Below, piece by piece: positions 16,223 through 24,337 of a stretch of DNA of 64,000 nucleotides. The stretch is taken from assembly GCF_900156685.1 (NCBI RefSeq), contig NZ_FTOJ01000011.1:35275-99274 (forward strand), in the 5' to 3' direction. The position numbers and the translations under genes are program-made. Each line of letters opens with the position of its first letter. Position 1 is the stretch's first letter. Source of the stretch: Chryseobacterium piscicola. GTDB lineage: Bacteria > Bacteroidota > Bacteroidia > Flavobacteriales > Weeksellaceae. The notes beneath the pieces are model-generated. The model saw only the letters and a program-made list of their open reading frames with translations. It was not told the origin of the DNA and made no database searches.

Positions 16223-17418
16223 TGTTTAGAGAAAATTAAAGTTGAACAGTTTCCTCCAAACCCAAATGAATTGGAAAGTACGTGGGTGATATTTTTCTCC
16301 TTCAGTTCTGTAACTGGCTTCAGGTCAAATTCTTCCATTTTTGTTTTGAAATTAAGATTTGGAAAAATCACATTGTTCTGCATTGCTAAAATAGAATAAA
16401 CTGCTTCAATTCCCGCCGCTGCGGCTAAAGTGTGACCAGTAAACGCTTTCGTAGAACTGAATTCAGGAACTTTGTTTTCCCCAAAAATCCGAATCATTGC
16501 AATGCCTTCAGACAAATCATTGTTCGGAGTTGCGGTACCGTGAACGTTGATGTAATCGATGTTTTCTTTATTTAAACCAGAAACTTTCAAAGCTTTTTCC
16601 ATTGCAAGATAAGCACCTTGCCCGTTTTCCGAAGAAGCGGTTTGGTGGTGCGCATCGTTGGCATTTCCGTAGCCGGAAAGATAGGCAATTGGTTTTTTAT
16701 TTTCTTTTTTTACAATTTCGTCAGATTCCAAAACCAAGAAAGCAGCTGCTTCGCCCAGATTAAGACCTTTTCTGTCGTTGTCGAAAGGGGTATTGTAAGA
16801 ATCAGTTAAAATCATCAGCGTATTAAAACCATTCAAAGTAAACTTCGAAAGTGAATCTGTTCCGCCAACAATCACACGGTCTAGAACGCCGTTTTTAATG
16901 AGTTTTGCGCCCATCATAATCGCATTGGCTGCAGACGAACAGGCTGTGCTGATGGTAGAAACCATTCCTTTCAGACCCAACAATTCTGCAATCGCCAAAG
17001 ATGAATTTCCTGCGTCGTGAGCGTCGATGTATTTTTGCTTTTCAGGAAAATCTTCGTAGGTGTAGAAATATTTTTCGGTGACATCCATTCCTGCAACACT
17101 TGTAGAGGAAATAAGCCCGGTTTTGTATGCGTTGATATCAGATATTCCAGCACTTTCTACGGCTTCTTTTGCAGCAACCATTCCCAATAAAGTGGTTCTC
17201 GTTGCTTTGTTATCTTCACTAAGTTGAAGTTTCCGCACAAGTTCTTCGTTAGATAATTTTATCTCGCCTGTTTTGATGCTTCCTTTATGGCGACTTTCAA
17301 ACAATTCAATGTCTGAAATACCGTGTTTACCGGTTGTGAGCGAAATAAAATTTTCCTCAACATTGTTACCAATGGAGGAAATAATGCCCATTCCTGTAAT
17401 GGCAATTTTTTGACTCAT
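16219..17418 (-). CDS. beta-ketoacyl-ACP synthase (FabF-like), likely partner of the CLF-type protein
   Basis: A 399-residue full-length ketosynthase. The catalytic set is complete: Cys160 in STACSSAAN, His293 in NVHGTATPNND, Lys324, and His329 in AFTGHTLAAAAG. It overlaps the following CLF-like gene by 4 bp (ATGA type), strongly suggesting equimolar synthesis of a heterodimer. An ACP gene lies 82 bp upstream. Together these three genes form a minimal KS/CLF/ACP set, the usual core of an iterative type II polyene synthase. Confidence 0.9.
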   Translation of the reverse strand: MSQKIAITGMGIISSIGNNVEENFISLTTGKHGISDIELFESRHKGSIKTGEIKLSNEELVRKLQLSEDNKATRTTLLGMVAAKEAVESAGISDINAYKTGLISSTSVAGMDVTEKYFYTYEDFPEKQKYIDAHDAGNSSLAIAELLGLKGMVSTISTACSSAANAIMMGAKLIKNGVLDRVIVGGTDSLSKFTLNGFNTLMILTDSYNTPFDNDRKGLNLGEAAAFLVLESDEIVKKENKKPIAYLSGYGNANDAHHQTASSENGQGAYLAMEKALKVSGLNKENIDYINVHGTATPNNDLSEGIAMIRIFGENKVPEFSSTKAFTGHTLAAAAGIEAVYSILAMQNNVIFPNLNFKTKMEEFDLKPVTELKEKNITHVLSNSFGFGGNCSTLIFSKQ

Positions 17419-17424
17419 CTTTTA

Positions 17425-17497
17425 CAAATGTAACAATGTAGCAATGTAACAGTTTACCAATAATTGCCAGACTGTTACACTGTTAGATTGGTAAATT
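17425..17497. repeat. imperfect palindrome of the CAATGTA-word family
   Basis: This lies between the ACP and ketosynthase genes on the minus strand. The left part has GTAACAATGTAGCAATGTAACAG and TTTACCAAT; the right part has CTGTTACACTGTTAGATTGGTAAAT, its approximate reverse complement. It is the same kind of element as 5193-5270 and again adjoins a ketosynthase start. Confidence 0.55.
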
Positions 17498-17500
17498 AAT

Positions 17501-17758
17501 TTATTTTGTTCTGTTTTCTTCGATGTATTTCGCCATCACTTCGATAGACTGGAAGATTTCTTTTCCTTTTTTCGGATCAGCCAATTTAATTCCGTAGTCT
17601 TTGTCTAGAAGTACAATTAATTCTAAAGCGTCGATAGAATCTAAACCAAGACCACCACCGAAAAGTGGATCTGTATCTTTGATTTCTTCTACTGCAACGT
17701 CTTCAAGGTTAAGAACTTCTATAATTTTGTTTTTTAATTCTAATTTTAAATCGCTCAT
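17501..17758 (-). CDS. acyl carrier protein (second of two)
   Basis: An 85-residue acidic ACP with the attachment motif GLGLDSIDALELI; Ser41 should receive the 4-phosphopantetheine arm. It precedes the KS/CLF pair and differs clearly from the ACP at 6504. Both flanking gaps contain palindromic repeats (17425-17497 and 17765-17918), which could let its mRNA be processed or stabilised separately, as is often needed for highly expressed ACPs; this is inference. Confidence 0.93.
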   Translation of the reverse strand: MSDLKLELKNKIIEVLNLEDVAVEEIKDTDPLFGGGLGLDSIDALELIVLLDKDYGIKLADPKKGKEIFQSIEVMAKYIEENRTK

Positions 17759-17764
17759 AAAAAT

Positions 17765-17918
17765 TAATTTGAAAATATGTTAATTAGATAATTTGAAAAT
17801 GTTTTACAATATAACAGATGTTAGATTTTAAATTAAAATTAGTCTGTTGAATAATTGTTGTACTTATTATGAACATTTCGCATTTTCAAATTAGCACATT
17901 TTCAAATTATCAAATTTA
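17765..17918. repeat. long inverted repeat with TTTGAAAATG words
   Basis: The left arm 17765-17801 and the reverse complement of the right arm 17881-17918 share AATTTGAAAAT and TAATTTGAAAATG in the same order. They form a stem of about 36 bp around an AT-rich interior of about 80 bp. It fills the gap between the ACP and the half-size ketosynthase-like gene, and its right end overlaps the latter's stop codon. Confidence 0.65.
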
Positions 17919-18455
17919 TAATGTCAGCAAATATACAAAAGCTTTATAACTTTCCTGATATAGTTCCACCCAGCCACACAAGACTTTTTCGGCTTTTCCA
18001 GATTGCAGAATCTGTGCCGAATAGGAGTTTAAAAATTCTTCATCAAATTGATCTAAAACGAAAAACGCATTTTCGGTTTGCATTTTATGTTTAATGCTGA
18101 TTTCTCCTACGCAGATATTGGGTAAAGTGTACACAAAAACCGCAGGACTTGGGAAAAAATCTTCCTGAGAATTGATGCTTTGCTGGTATTTAAAATCCGT
18201 ATCTAAACTTGAAGATTTGTTGGCGAAAACCAAAGCCGTTTTGCTGTGATCATCGTTTTTCAGAATCATTTCGGAAGCGAGAAAAGCGAGTTTGCTGAGA
18301 TGATCCATCTTATGAAATTTGGGATAATTCAGTTCTAAAGTTTTGTAGGCTTCTTTCGCAAAGTCTGAGAAATTTTCGGTTTCAGTTTCAAAAATAATTT
18401 GTTCGTTGAGGATTATTTTTGAGTTTTCTATGGTACAAATGTCTGTTTTCTTCAT
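17916..18455 (-). CDS. half-length ketosynthase-like protein without catalytic residues
   Basis: A 179-residue protein that resembles only the N-terminal half of a thiolase-fold ketosynthase. The segment [23 protein letters not shown] (about 105-127) corresponds to the helix before the nucleophile in KS enzymes. Where the nucleophile would lie it reads [12 protein letters not shown], with no cysteine. No C-terminal half follows. The reading frame is intact and lies within the operon, so decay is unlikely; it may act as a structural or regulatory subunit. Assignment to the KS superfamily is a judgement from motif order and neighbours. Confidence 0.7.
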   Translation of the reverse strand: MKKTDICTIENSKIILNEQIIFETETENFSDFAKEAYKTLELNYPKFHKMDHLSKLAFLASEMILKNDDHSKTALVFANKSSSLDTDFKYQQSINSQEDFFPSPAVFVYTLPNICVGEISIKHKMQTENAFFVLDQFDEEFLNSYSAQILQSGKAEKVLCGWVELYQESYKAFVYLLTL

Positions 18456-18473
18456 TAAGGTTTTTCAAAAAGG

Positions 18474-18761
18474 TTAAGGCTTTTTTGTTGGATTTTGATG
18501 AGTGTTGAAAACAGAGAACACCACAACTTCTTTATCAATCAATTCGTAAATAATTACGAAAGGGAATTTTTGGATGTATGCTTCTCGAAATTGGCTATTT
18601 TTCAAAGGATAATGGAGCGAATTTTTGGTAATTCTGCCAAAAAATTTTTGAACACATTTTAAAAATTTAAGACCTAAACCTTTTCGCTTGCTTTGATAAT
18701 ATTCAATTGCTTCCGCTAAATCGATGTGAGATCTTGACTTTAAAATTAATTTATAAGTCAT
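18474..18761 (-). CDS. RelE/ParE-type toxin
   Basis: A 95-residue basic protein with the ParE layout: YKLILKSRSHIDLAEAIEYY at the start, then a basic helix and a C-terminal strand run FPFVIIYELIDKEVVVFSVFNTHQNP. ParE toxins poison DNA gyrase and RelE toxins cleave mRNA; which applies here cannot be read. Its start overlaps the end of the upstream antitoxin gene by 11 bp, the usual antitoxin-first order. Confidence 0.85.
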   Translation of the reverse strand: MTYKLILKSRSHIDLAEAIEYYQSKRKGLGLKFLKCVQKFFGRITKNSLHYPLKNSQFREAYIQKFPFVIIYELIDKEVVVFSVFNTHQNPTKKP

Positions 18762-18993
18762 AGTCTTTCATCAACTTTTGCTTTACTTCTTCCCAAGTAT
18801 ACGAAGGCGTTTCTCCTTTCAAATGCTTTTCCCTTTCAATTTCAAGCTTTTCATAATACCAATCAGGAATTGCTGGATAGTTGTCTTCCTGCTCCTCAAC
18901 ATTAATAATTCCGTTAATGATGCGCAGAATTCTCTCATCTGCAATATCGTTGAAGTCGTGAATTCTTTTTCTGAGTTCTAAAGTAGATTCCAT
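18751..18993 (-). CDS. antitoxin of the ParE-type module
   Basis: An 80-residue acidic protein. The C-terminal part (YTWEEVKQKLMKDYDL) resembles the toxin-binding tail of small addiction-module antitoxins in Bacteroidota; the middle DNWYYEKL-like region is rich in aromatic and charged residues. It precedes the toxin with an 11-bp overlap. The pair is inserted between a ketosynthase (40 bp upstream) and the half KS-like gene (18 bp downstream) without breaking the operon orientation. Confidence 0.8.
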   Translation of the reverse strand: MESTLELRKRIHDFNDIADERILRIINGIINVEEQEDNYPAIPDWYYEKLEIEREKHLKGETPSYTWEEVKQKLMKDYDL

Positions 18994-19033
18994 TTCCTAA
19001 AACTTTAATGCTATCAAAATTACAAAATTATTT

Positions 19034-20167
19034 TTATGCTTTTTCCAAAACAATTGCCGCATTACATCCGCCAAAACCCGAAGCCGTTTTCAAAATATAT
19101 TTAATTTTTGCCGATTTATTTTCCTTAATAATATTCAAATCTTGTGAAATGCCCATTTCTTCAAAATTTTTAGAAGGAATCAAAGTATTGTTTAAGGCAG
19201 ATTGCATAGAAATAATACTTTCCAAAAGTCCTGATGCGCCCAAACAATGTCCATAATAACCTTTCATACTGTTGAGGGGCACATTTTGCAAATCCATTCT
19301 GTTGAAGGCAATGGCTTCCATCTCGTCGTTGTAAAGTGTCGCAGTTCCGTGAGCGGAAATGAAATCTATTTGTTCTGATGAAATATTTGCTTCATTCATC
19401 GCATTTTGCACGCTGGCAAACAATCCGTCGCCAGTTCTTGATGGGCCAGAAATATGATTGGCATCGTTAATGGCAGAATCGCCTAACACTTTAAACCGAA
19501 ATTTTTCGTTTTCTGATGGAGTGGAAGTGATGTAAACTGCTGCAGTCGCTTCGCCCAGATTAATTCCGTTTCTGTTTTTGTCATAAGGTTTGCAAGGTTC
19601 GCTTCCAATGGCTTGAAAAGAATTAAACCCCGAAATCACAAACTCAGAAATCTCATCTCCAGCAACCACAAAAGCGTCTTTATAGTTTCCTGCCAGAATC
19701 ATATTTTTCGCAACAGCAATCGCCATCACTCCAGAAACGCAAGCGTTGGAAACCACGATTGGTTTGGTTTTAAATCCGAAAAAATCTGCTAATTTTTGAG
19801 CTAAATTCGAGAGATAAACACCTTCCGGTAGAGAGCTTTCGTTCTTTAATAAGCTGATGTTTCCCTTCGTTGTGGAGAGAATAAAAGCGGTTTGATCTGA
19901 AATCGGATGTCTTTCTACTAAAGGTTTCAGACTTAGTAAAAACATTTTTTCAAGTCTTGTGAAATCCTTATTGTTGAAGTTATTATTAAATTTTTCTTCC
20001 AGCTTTTCAGAATCAATTTTAGAAACAAAAAAAGCTTCGTGATTATCAACAACTTTATGCAGTGCAACGCCAGATTTTCCTTGCAAAATTGCTTTCCAGT
20101 TTGATTCTACATCAAAACCCATAGGCGTGACGCAGTTGTAATCTGTAATGTAAATTTCTTTGTTCAT
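19034..20167 (-). CDS. beta-ketoacyl-ACP synthase (third FabF-like enzyme)
   Basis: A 377-residue ketosynthase, slightly shorter than its two paralogues. The catalytic residues are complete: Cys143 in SNACVSGVMA, His273 in SAHGTATLYND, Lys302, and His307 in GYYGHCLGASG. Its sequence differs clearly from the enzymes at 5274 and 16219, so it probably has another substrate range, for example the initiation step with coumaroyl or synthesis of the saturated chain. It follows the thioesterase gene across a 293-bp gap with a long repeat. Confidence 0.9.
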   Translation of the reverse strand: MNKEIYITDYNCVTPMGFDVESNWKAILQGKSGVALHKVVDNHEAFFVSKIDSEKLEEKFNNNFNNKDFTRLEKMFLLSLKPLVERHPISDQTAFILSTTKGNISLLKNESSLPEGVYLSNLAQKLADFFGFKTKPIVVSNACVSGVMAIAVAKNMILAGNYKDAFVVAGDEISEFVISGFNSFQAIGSEPCKPYDKNRNGINLGEATAAVYITSTPSENEKFRFKVLGDSAINDANHISGPSRTGDGLFASVQNAMNEANISSEQIDFISAHGTATLYNDEMEAIAFNRMDLQNVPLNSMKGYYGHCLGASGLLESIISMQSALNNTLIPSKNFEEMGISQDLNIIKENKSAKIKYILKTASGFGGCNAAIVLEKA

Positions 20168-20227
20168 TAACTACTAAAATTTTTGAATCTTATTTTGAAA
20201 ACATTATTGCCGATTAAATACAATTAA

Positions 20228-20394
20228 CAGGTCGCTCCTACGGAGCTTTAATTTTTGAATAATTTTTTCTATTATCAGTATGCTCCTAACGGTGCTGTGT
20301 TTATTCCTATCGGGATTTACTGTTAATAGAAAAAAGTGAAACCACCAAAAACAGAGCTCTAGAGGAGCGAAATGTAGATTTATCTTGTAAATAT
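20228..20394. repeat. intergenic repeat, copy a of a pair flanking the thioesterase gene
   Basis: An element of about 165 bp beginning AGGTCGCTCCTACGGAGCTTT and ending AGAGCTCTAGAGGAGCGAAATG. The ends are inverted relative to each other, and the interior has a further matching pair around CTATTATCAGTATGCTCCTAAC and TTTACTGTTAATAG. It can therefore fold as one long branched hairpin. It is a direct repeat of the element at 20985-21152. Confidence 0.75.
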
Positions 20395-20460
20395 CGTGTT
20401 TGTCTGTTTTCATCGGACAACAATTTTTTAAAAAGCTAATAGCCAATTGCCAAAAGCCAT

Positions 20461-20880
20461 CTAAAATCCCATTTTGTTTTTCCAAGCCTGAAAAAACTCG
20501 GGATTGTACAGGCATAAATTATTGTCGGAATCCAGAAAAACCTGAATGGTTTCGCCACTGCAAACCAATTGATTTTGCTGATTGAAAATCTCGTATTTGT
20601 AAATCAGTTTCGCTGACACAGAATTCACGAAAGTCGTAACGATGTTGAATGTTTCACCGTATTTCAAAGGTAGAAAATGTTCGCACGTACTTTTCACAAT
20701 CGGTGTTACAAATCCCGCTTTTTGGATGTCGAGATAGGTTAAGCCGTGCTGTCTTCCGAAAGCTTCTCTTCCATCTTCAAAATACACGATGTAATGGCCG
20801 TGCCAGACAATTCCCAGCGGGTCTGTTTCGTTGAATCGTACGCGTACTTCTTCTGTACAAGTTATATTTTTAGACTGCAT
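20461..20880 (-). CDS. acyl-CoA/ACP thioesterase (4HBT hotdog)
   Basis: A 139-residue hotdog thioesterase. The signature RVRFNETDPLGIVWHGHYIVYFEDGREAF (about 10-38) contains the Asp of the 4-hydroxybenzoyl-CoA thioesterase type in the context ETDPLGIVWHGHY. It should release acyl chains from ACP or CoA. In this pathway it may release the finished polyene acid or edit stalled chains. It is isolated from both neighbours by repeat-bearing gaps of 293 and 455 bp, unlike the tightly packed genes around it. Confidence 0.88.
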   Translation of the reverse strand: MQSKNITCTEEVRVRFNETDPLGIVWHGHYIVYFEDGREAFGRQHGLTYLDIQKAGFVTPIVKSTCEHFLPLKYGETFNIVTTFVNSVSAKLIYKYEIFNQQNQLVCSGETIQVFLDSDNNLCLYNPEFFQAWKNKMGF

Positions 20881-20984
20881 TTTGTATTCTTTTTTTTTAC
20901 CACAAAGGGCACAAAGGTTTTCACAAAGATTTCACCAATTATAATCAAATATATTATAATCTGATAAAATTGAAATAAGATTAT

Positions 20985-21152
20985 CAGGTCGCTCTTCTAG
21001 AGCTTTAATTTTATCAATATCTATTTGCTATTAACAGTTTGCTTCTAACGAAGCTTTGCAAAGTCCCATCGGGGCTTACTGTTAGTAGAAAAAAATGAAG
21101 CCCCAAAAACAAAGCTCCAGAGGAGCGAACTGTTTATTTATCTTTCAACTTT
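20985..21152. repeat. intergenic repeat, copy b of the pair
   Basis: This begins AGGTCGCTCTTCTAGAGCTTT and ends AAAGCTCCAGAGGAGCGAACTG. It is in the same orientation as copy a (20228-20394) and similar over its whole length, including AATAT-rich spacers, CTATTAACAGTTTGCTTCTAAC and GGGGCTTACTGTTAGTAG. Differences between the copies often occur in pairs that keep the hairpin arms complementary. Confidence 0.75.
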
Positions 21153-21209
21153 GCCAAAGTTTTGTCTCTTTGATAGGGTTGACGAAACGTGAATTTCCAA
21201 CAAAATCCC

Positions 21210-21333
21210 TAGCCCTGATGGGAACGGCATCCTTTTTTGTTATTGCGGTTGCTGACGGGTTCAATAGATAACTTCACTTCGTTCGCAATGACAAAAAAGA
21301 TATAGTGGACAGCAGGTTCCCGGCTTCTAAAAA
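21210..21333 (+). repeat. dispersed intergenic element (GGCATCC / GGTTCCCGG family), copy 2
   Basis: The left end reads TAGCCCTGATGGGAACGGCATCC and the right end AGATATAGTGGACAGCAGG followed by TTCCCGGCT. An inverted copy with the same two ends lies at 63486-63561, and a diverged relative at 10995-11108. The middle differs in length between copies (about 65 bp here), whereas the ends are conserved. Confidence 0.7.
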
Positions 21334-21335
21334 AA

Positions 21336-22598
21336 TCACACACTATTTTGTTTCCTCTCATACAATAAAGAAACAGTTACCATCACAATATAAAATAAAA
21401 ATAAGAAAATAAGTTCTTTGGCAATTTCGCCAATCCCGCTGTTTCTTAAAATGATATCGTAATACGCATTCAGCCCCCAATTCATCGGGGAAAACTGCGC
21501 AATTTTCTGCATAAATTCGGGCATCAGGAAAACCGGAACCCAGATTCCGCCAATCGCTGCCAAAACCACCACTGAAGTCGCTCCAAAGGGCGCCGACTGC
21601 TCCTGAGTATTGGACATTGTTCCGATTAAAACCCCAAATCCAATCGCTGCCAAGCCCGCAAAAAGCGTAACAATGAGAAGGTGGAACATTTTTCCGGAAA
21701 CATCAAACTGAGGCAAATCCATCAGTGGGAAAAGCCAGATTCCTACCGCTACCATCAGTAGAAACTGGATGACGCAAATGATAAGATACGTCAATGTTTT
21801 TCCTAAAATATGAATGTAATACGGCGTAGGGCTCACGCGAACTCTCACGCTTGTTCCCTGACTTTTTTCTTTCACCAAATTAATAGACAAAGGTACCACA
21901 ATGAAGAAAATCGCAAACAATGCCCAAGCAGGAACGTTGTGCTGAACAGAATTCGGTATTAGTTCTTCCTTGCCTTTGTTCGGCGTGATTTCTTTGAAGC
22001 TAATTAAGCTTTGATTTTTAAGGTCTTCCGTTGTTCCCAGTTGATCTTGGAAAGCTTTGTATATTTTTTTATTCTCGATTTCAAAAACCATTTTATTGAT
22101 GGAATTCATCACAGAATTTTTGAAACCTGCATTGGTTGCAGGGTCGAAATAGAGATGAATGTTTTTTGCTTTAGAAGCCACGGCTTTTGTAGCAGTAGAA
22201 TCGGTCTCCAAGCCAAACGAACTTACGATGGCTTGAACTTTAGAATCAATATTTGAATTTAAATCTTTCGTTAGATTTTCGGGGATGACGATGGCCATTT
22301 GATAATCACCAGAAAAAACGGCATTTTGAGCGGATTTTTCATCATAATTGGTGAGTAAATCAAAAGTTTTACTGCGTTGAAATTCTAGTTTGATGTTCTT
22401 AGAAATTTCAGATTTATCTTTATCGATAAAAATAATCGGAATTTTTGAACCTTCCAGATTTTTGAATGTCGAATCCTGAATTAAGGTAATTGTAATAATC
22501 AGCAACAACGGCATCAGAAATATAATGACAATTCCGCCAGAATCTCTTTTCAATAATTGAATTTCTTTGATGAAACTTCTCCACAATTTATACAACAT
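21336..22598 (-). CDS. ABC-2 type transporter permease
   Basis: A 420-residue membrane protein with one N-terminal helix (about 22-41), a large extracytoplasmic segment (about 45-225) and five or six C-terminal helices. The stretch NLVKEKSQGTSVRVRVSPTPYYIHILGKTL after the second helix is typical of the DrrB/YhhJ class. It pairs with the ATPase gene directly upstream (11-bp overlap). The exporter could flip the pigment or a precursor across the inner membrane; this is inference from the operon. Confidence 0.87.
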   Translation of the reverse strand: MLYKLWRSFIKEIQLLKRDSGGIVIIFLMPLLLIITITLIQDSTFKNLEGSKIPIIFIDKDKSEISKNIKLEFQRSKTFDLLTNYDEKSAQNAVFSGDYQMAIVIPENLTKDLNSNIDSKVQAIVSSFGLETDSTATKAVASKAKNIHLYFDPATNAGFKNSVMNSINKMVFEIENKKIYKAFQDQLGTTEDLKNQSLISFKEITPNKGKEELIPNSVQHNVPAWALFAIFFIVVPLSINLVKEKSQGTSVRVRVSPTPYYIHILGKTLTYLIICVIQFLLMVAVGIWLFPLMDLPQFDVSGKMFHLLIVTLFAGLAAIGFGVLIGTMSNTQEQSAPFGATSVVVLAAIGGIWVPVFLMPEFMQKIAQFSPMNWGLNAYYDIILRNSGIGEIAKELIFLFLFYIVMVTVSLLYERKQNSV

Positions 22599-23340
22599 CT
22601 CTCAATTCTTTTCCGGTTAATGAAATGAAAACATCCTCTAGGTTTTCGGCATTGGCAATTCTTTCTACCAATTCTTGCGGAGTTCCCGTTGCGTGGATTT
22701 TTCCGTGGTCTATGATGGCGATTTTTGTACAAAATTCCTCAGCTTCAGATAAGTGATGCGAGGTGTAAATAATGCACGTTCCTTTTTTATTTAGATCTAA
22801 AAGATAATCAATTATTGTTTTTTTTGATTGAACATCAACGCCAACCGTCGGCTCATCCAAAAACAGAACTTTCGGATTGTGGAGCGTTCCTGCAATCAAA
22901 TTGCAACGGCGCTTCATTCCACCGGAGAACTGGTCTACTTTTTTATTGGCAAATTTCGTTAGACCCATTAATTCCAACGCTTCATCGATGGCTTTGTGAA
23001 GGTAATTGTTCTTCAAACCATACAGACTTCCGAAGAACAGAAGGTTTTCTTTTGCCGTCAGAGTCGGGTAGAGCGCATATTCCTGAGGAACGACTCCAAT
23101 GATTTGTTTGATTTTGGAACTGTCTTTTTTAGGCGACAATCCGTTGATGGTAAAACTTCCTGAGGTTGGTTTAATCAAACCAGAAAGCATAGAAATCAAC
23201 GTGGTTTTTCCTGCTCCATTGGGACCGAGAATTCCGTAGATTTCGTTTTTATCAATATTCAAAGAAATATCATTAACCGAAAAGTCTTCCGAGTTTTTGT
23301 ATTTCTTGTAAAGGTTTTTTATTTCGATGATATTCTCCAA
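22588..23340 (-). CDS. ABC transporter ATP-binding protein
   Basis: A 250-residue nucleotide-binding subunit. It has Walker A GPNGAGKTT, the signature FSGGMKRR, Walker B VLFLDEPT, and a switch-region His in YTSHHL. The start is placed at TTG 23340, just after the stop of the BtrH-like gene, because the ABC domain begins at once with ENIIEIKNLYKKYKN. A longer frame reaching to 23493 would add 51 residues that lie wholly inside the upstream gene and have no ABC similarity. It overlaps the permease gene by 11 bp. Confidence 0.9.
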   Translation of the reverse strand: MENIIEIKNLYKKYKNSEDFSVNDISLNIDKNEIYGILGPNGAGKTTLISMLSGLIKPTSGSFTINGLSPKKDSSKIKQIIGVVPQEYALYPTLTAKENLLFFGSLYGLKNNYLHKAIDEALELMGLTKFANKKVDQFSGGMKRRCNLIAGTLHNPKVLFLDEPTVGVDVQSKKTIIDYLLDLNKKGTCIIYTSHHLSEAEEFCTKIAIIDHGKIHATGTPQELVERIANAENLEDVFISLTGKELRDVV

Positions 23341-23341
23341 A

Positions 23342-24337
23342 CTAAATCGCTTTTCGTAGTTTCTTATAAAAAGCCTCTTCCAAATCAGCAATATGCAACA
23401 TCGATTTTGAAAGCTGATTGTAAATGTCGCTTTTCGAATTTCTATTTTTGTAAACTCTGGCAATATCCACAGCAAAGTCTCTCCATAGATCACCGATGGC
23501 GGTAATTTCTTTGGATAATTCCTTTAACTCGTCATTTTTAAGAATCACAGCTGCTTCCTGTAAAAAAGCACCGTAAATAAATCTAAAACCGCCACCGCCG
23601 GTCCCGATTTCTTCCTGCATTCTGATTAATTGTCCGAGATAATGATTGGTCACTTTTGTGCCTTTTTTCTCAGCCCATTTGGGGATGCTTTTGGCTACCC
23701 AACGCATTGCTTTTACGCCGATAATCGGAACGGGAGCCAGCATATTTTTGCAGGTATCTTTAATTCCTTTTTTAATAGCTTCTTCCAGATTTACATTCTC
23801 AGGAATGTGTGTCGGGAAATACATATGACCTTTTGGAGCGAGTGCGCCTTTTGCATAGCGAACTTTTTCAAGTTCAGCTTCCGTCAAAGTTGTTGCGAAA
23901 TCCATTACTGGGTCGCTGATGAGGAATTTGCCGTCCTCTTTTCCGTAAACCACAAGGTTGTGAGCGTTGAAATGGAATTTATATTCTTCAGGGAAATACG
24001 TGAGGTTGAAAACTCCGACTTGCAGACCTGTCGGGATATTTTGTTCTAAATTTTTTTCCAAAGCAGCTTGAGCTTCTTTAGGATTTGAAAATTTTATTCT
24101 TTTGATTTTAATTCCAAGCCTTTTTGCAGCCTTGCTGAAAATAGCTCCCGGCATCGGACGGTAGCTGAAACCCGGCGCAAAATTGACTTTTAAGAAAGGC
24201 AGATAAACGAAAAACAATCCGGAACCGATTCCGAAAATCATTGGTTCGCTGAGTTTCAAACCTCTATTGAGAAGTAGATTGGAGGCAACACCGTTTTCGC
24301 AGTGGGCAGTCTGATGGTGTTCAAAATTCAATTTCAT
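23342..24337 (-). CDS. BtrH-like acyltransferase (BtrH N-terminal domain / DUF4872)
   Basis: A 331-residue protein. The N-terminal part contains FEHHQTAHCENGVASNLL (5-22), where Cys13 with His12 matches the conserved start of the BtrH family, followed by a papain-like region with VYGKEDGKFLISDP (about 130-143). BtrH in butirosin synthesis transfers an acyl group from an ACP to an amino sugar. By analogy this protein may transfer the polyenoyl group from ACP to the hydroxyl of the dialkylresorcinol, forming the flexirubin ester; this is a hypothesis. Its start overlaps the stop of the upstream gene (TAATG), and the ABC genes follow directly. Confidence 0.78.
   Translation of the reverse strand: MKLNFEHHQTAHCENGVASNLLLNRGLKLSEPMIFGIGSGLFFVYLPFLKVNFAPGFSYRPMPGAIFSKAAKRLGIKIKRIKFSNPKEAQAALEKNLEQNIPTGLQVGVFNLTYFPEEYKFHFNAHNLVVYGKEDGKFLISDPVMDFATTLTEAELEKVRYAKGALAPKGHMYFPTHIPENVNLEEAIKKGIKDTCKNMLAPVPIIGVKAMRWVAKSIPKWAEKKGTKVTNHYLGQLIRMQEEIGTGGGGFRFIYGAFLQEAAVILKNDELKELSKEITAIGDLWRDFAVDIARVYKNRNSKSDIYNQLSKSMLHIADLEEAFYKKLRKAI

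Larger units (their letters stand above)
20881..21335. other. 455-bp gene-free gap containing two repeat elements
   Basis: This gap between the ABC permease and thioesterase genes holds copy b of the 165-bp repeat (20985-21152) and a copy of the dispersed GGCATCC element (21210-21333). Between them is about 55 bp of unremarkable sequence. I see no open frame with coding character and no clear promoter. Confidence 0.6.

Noticed and set aside
17916..18455. Half ketosynthase as a pseudogene
   Set aside because: No remains of the second half are visible downstream, the frame is intact and the gene is spaced like its operon neighbours.
23341..23493. N-terminal extension of the ABC ATPase to 23493
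   Set aside because: The 51 extra residues lie entirely within the BtrH-like gene in another frame and do not resemble an ABC domain. The TTG at 23340 right after the upstream stop is a better start.
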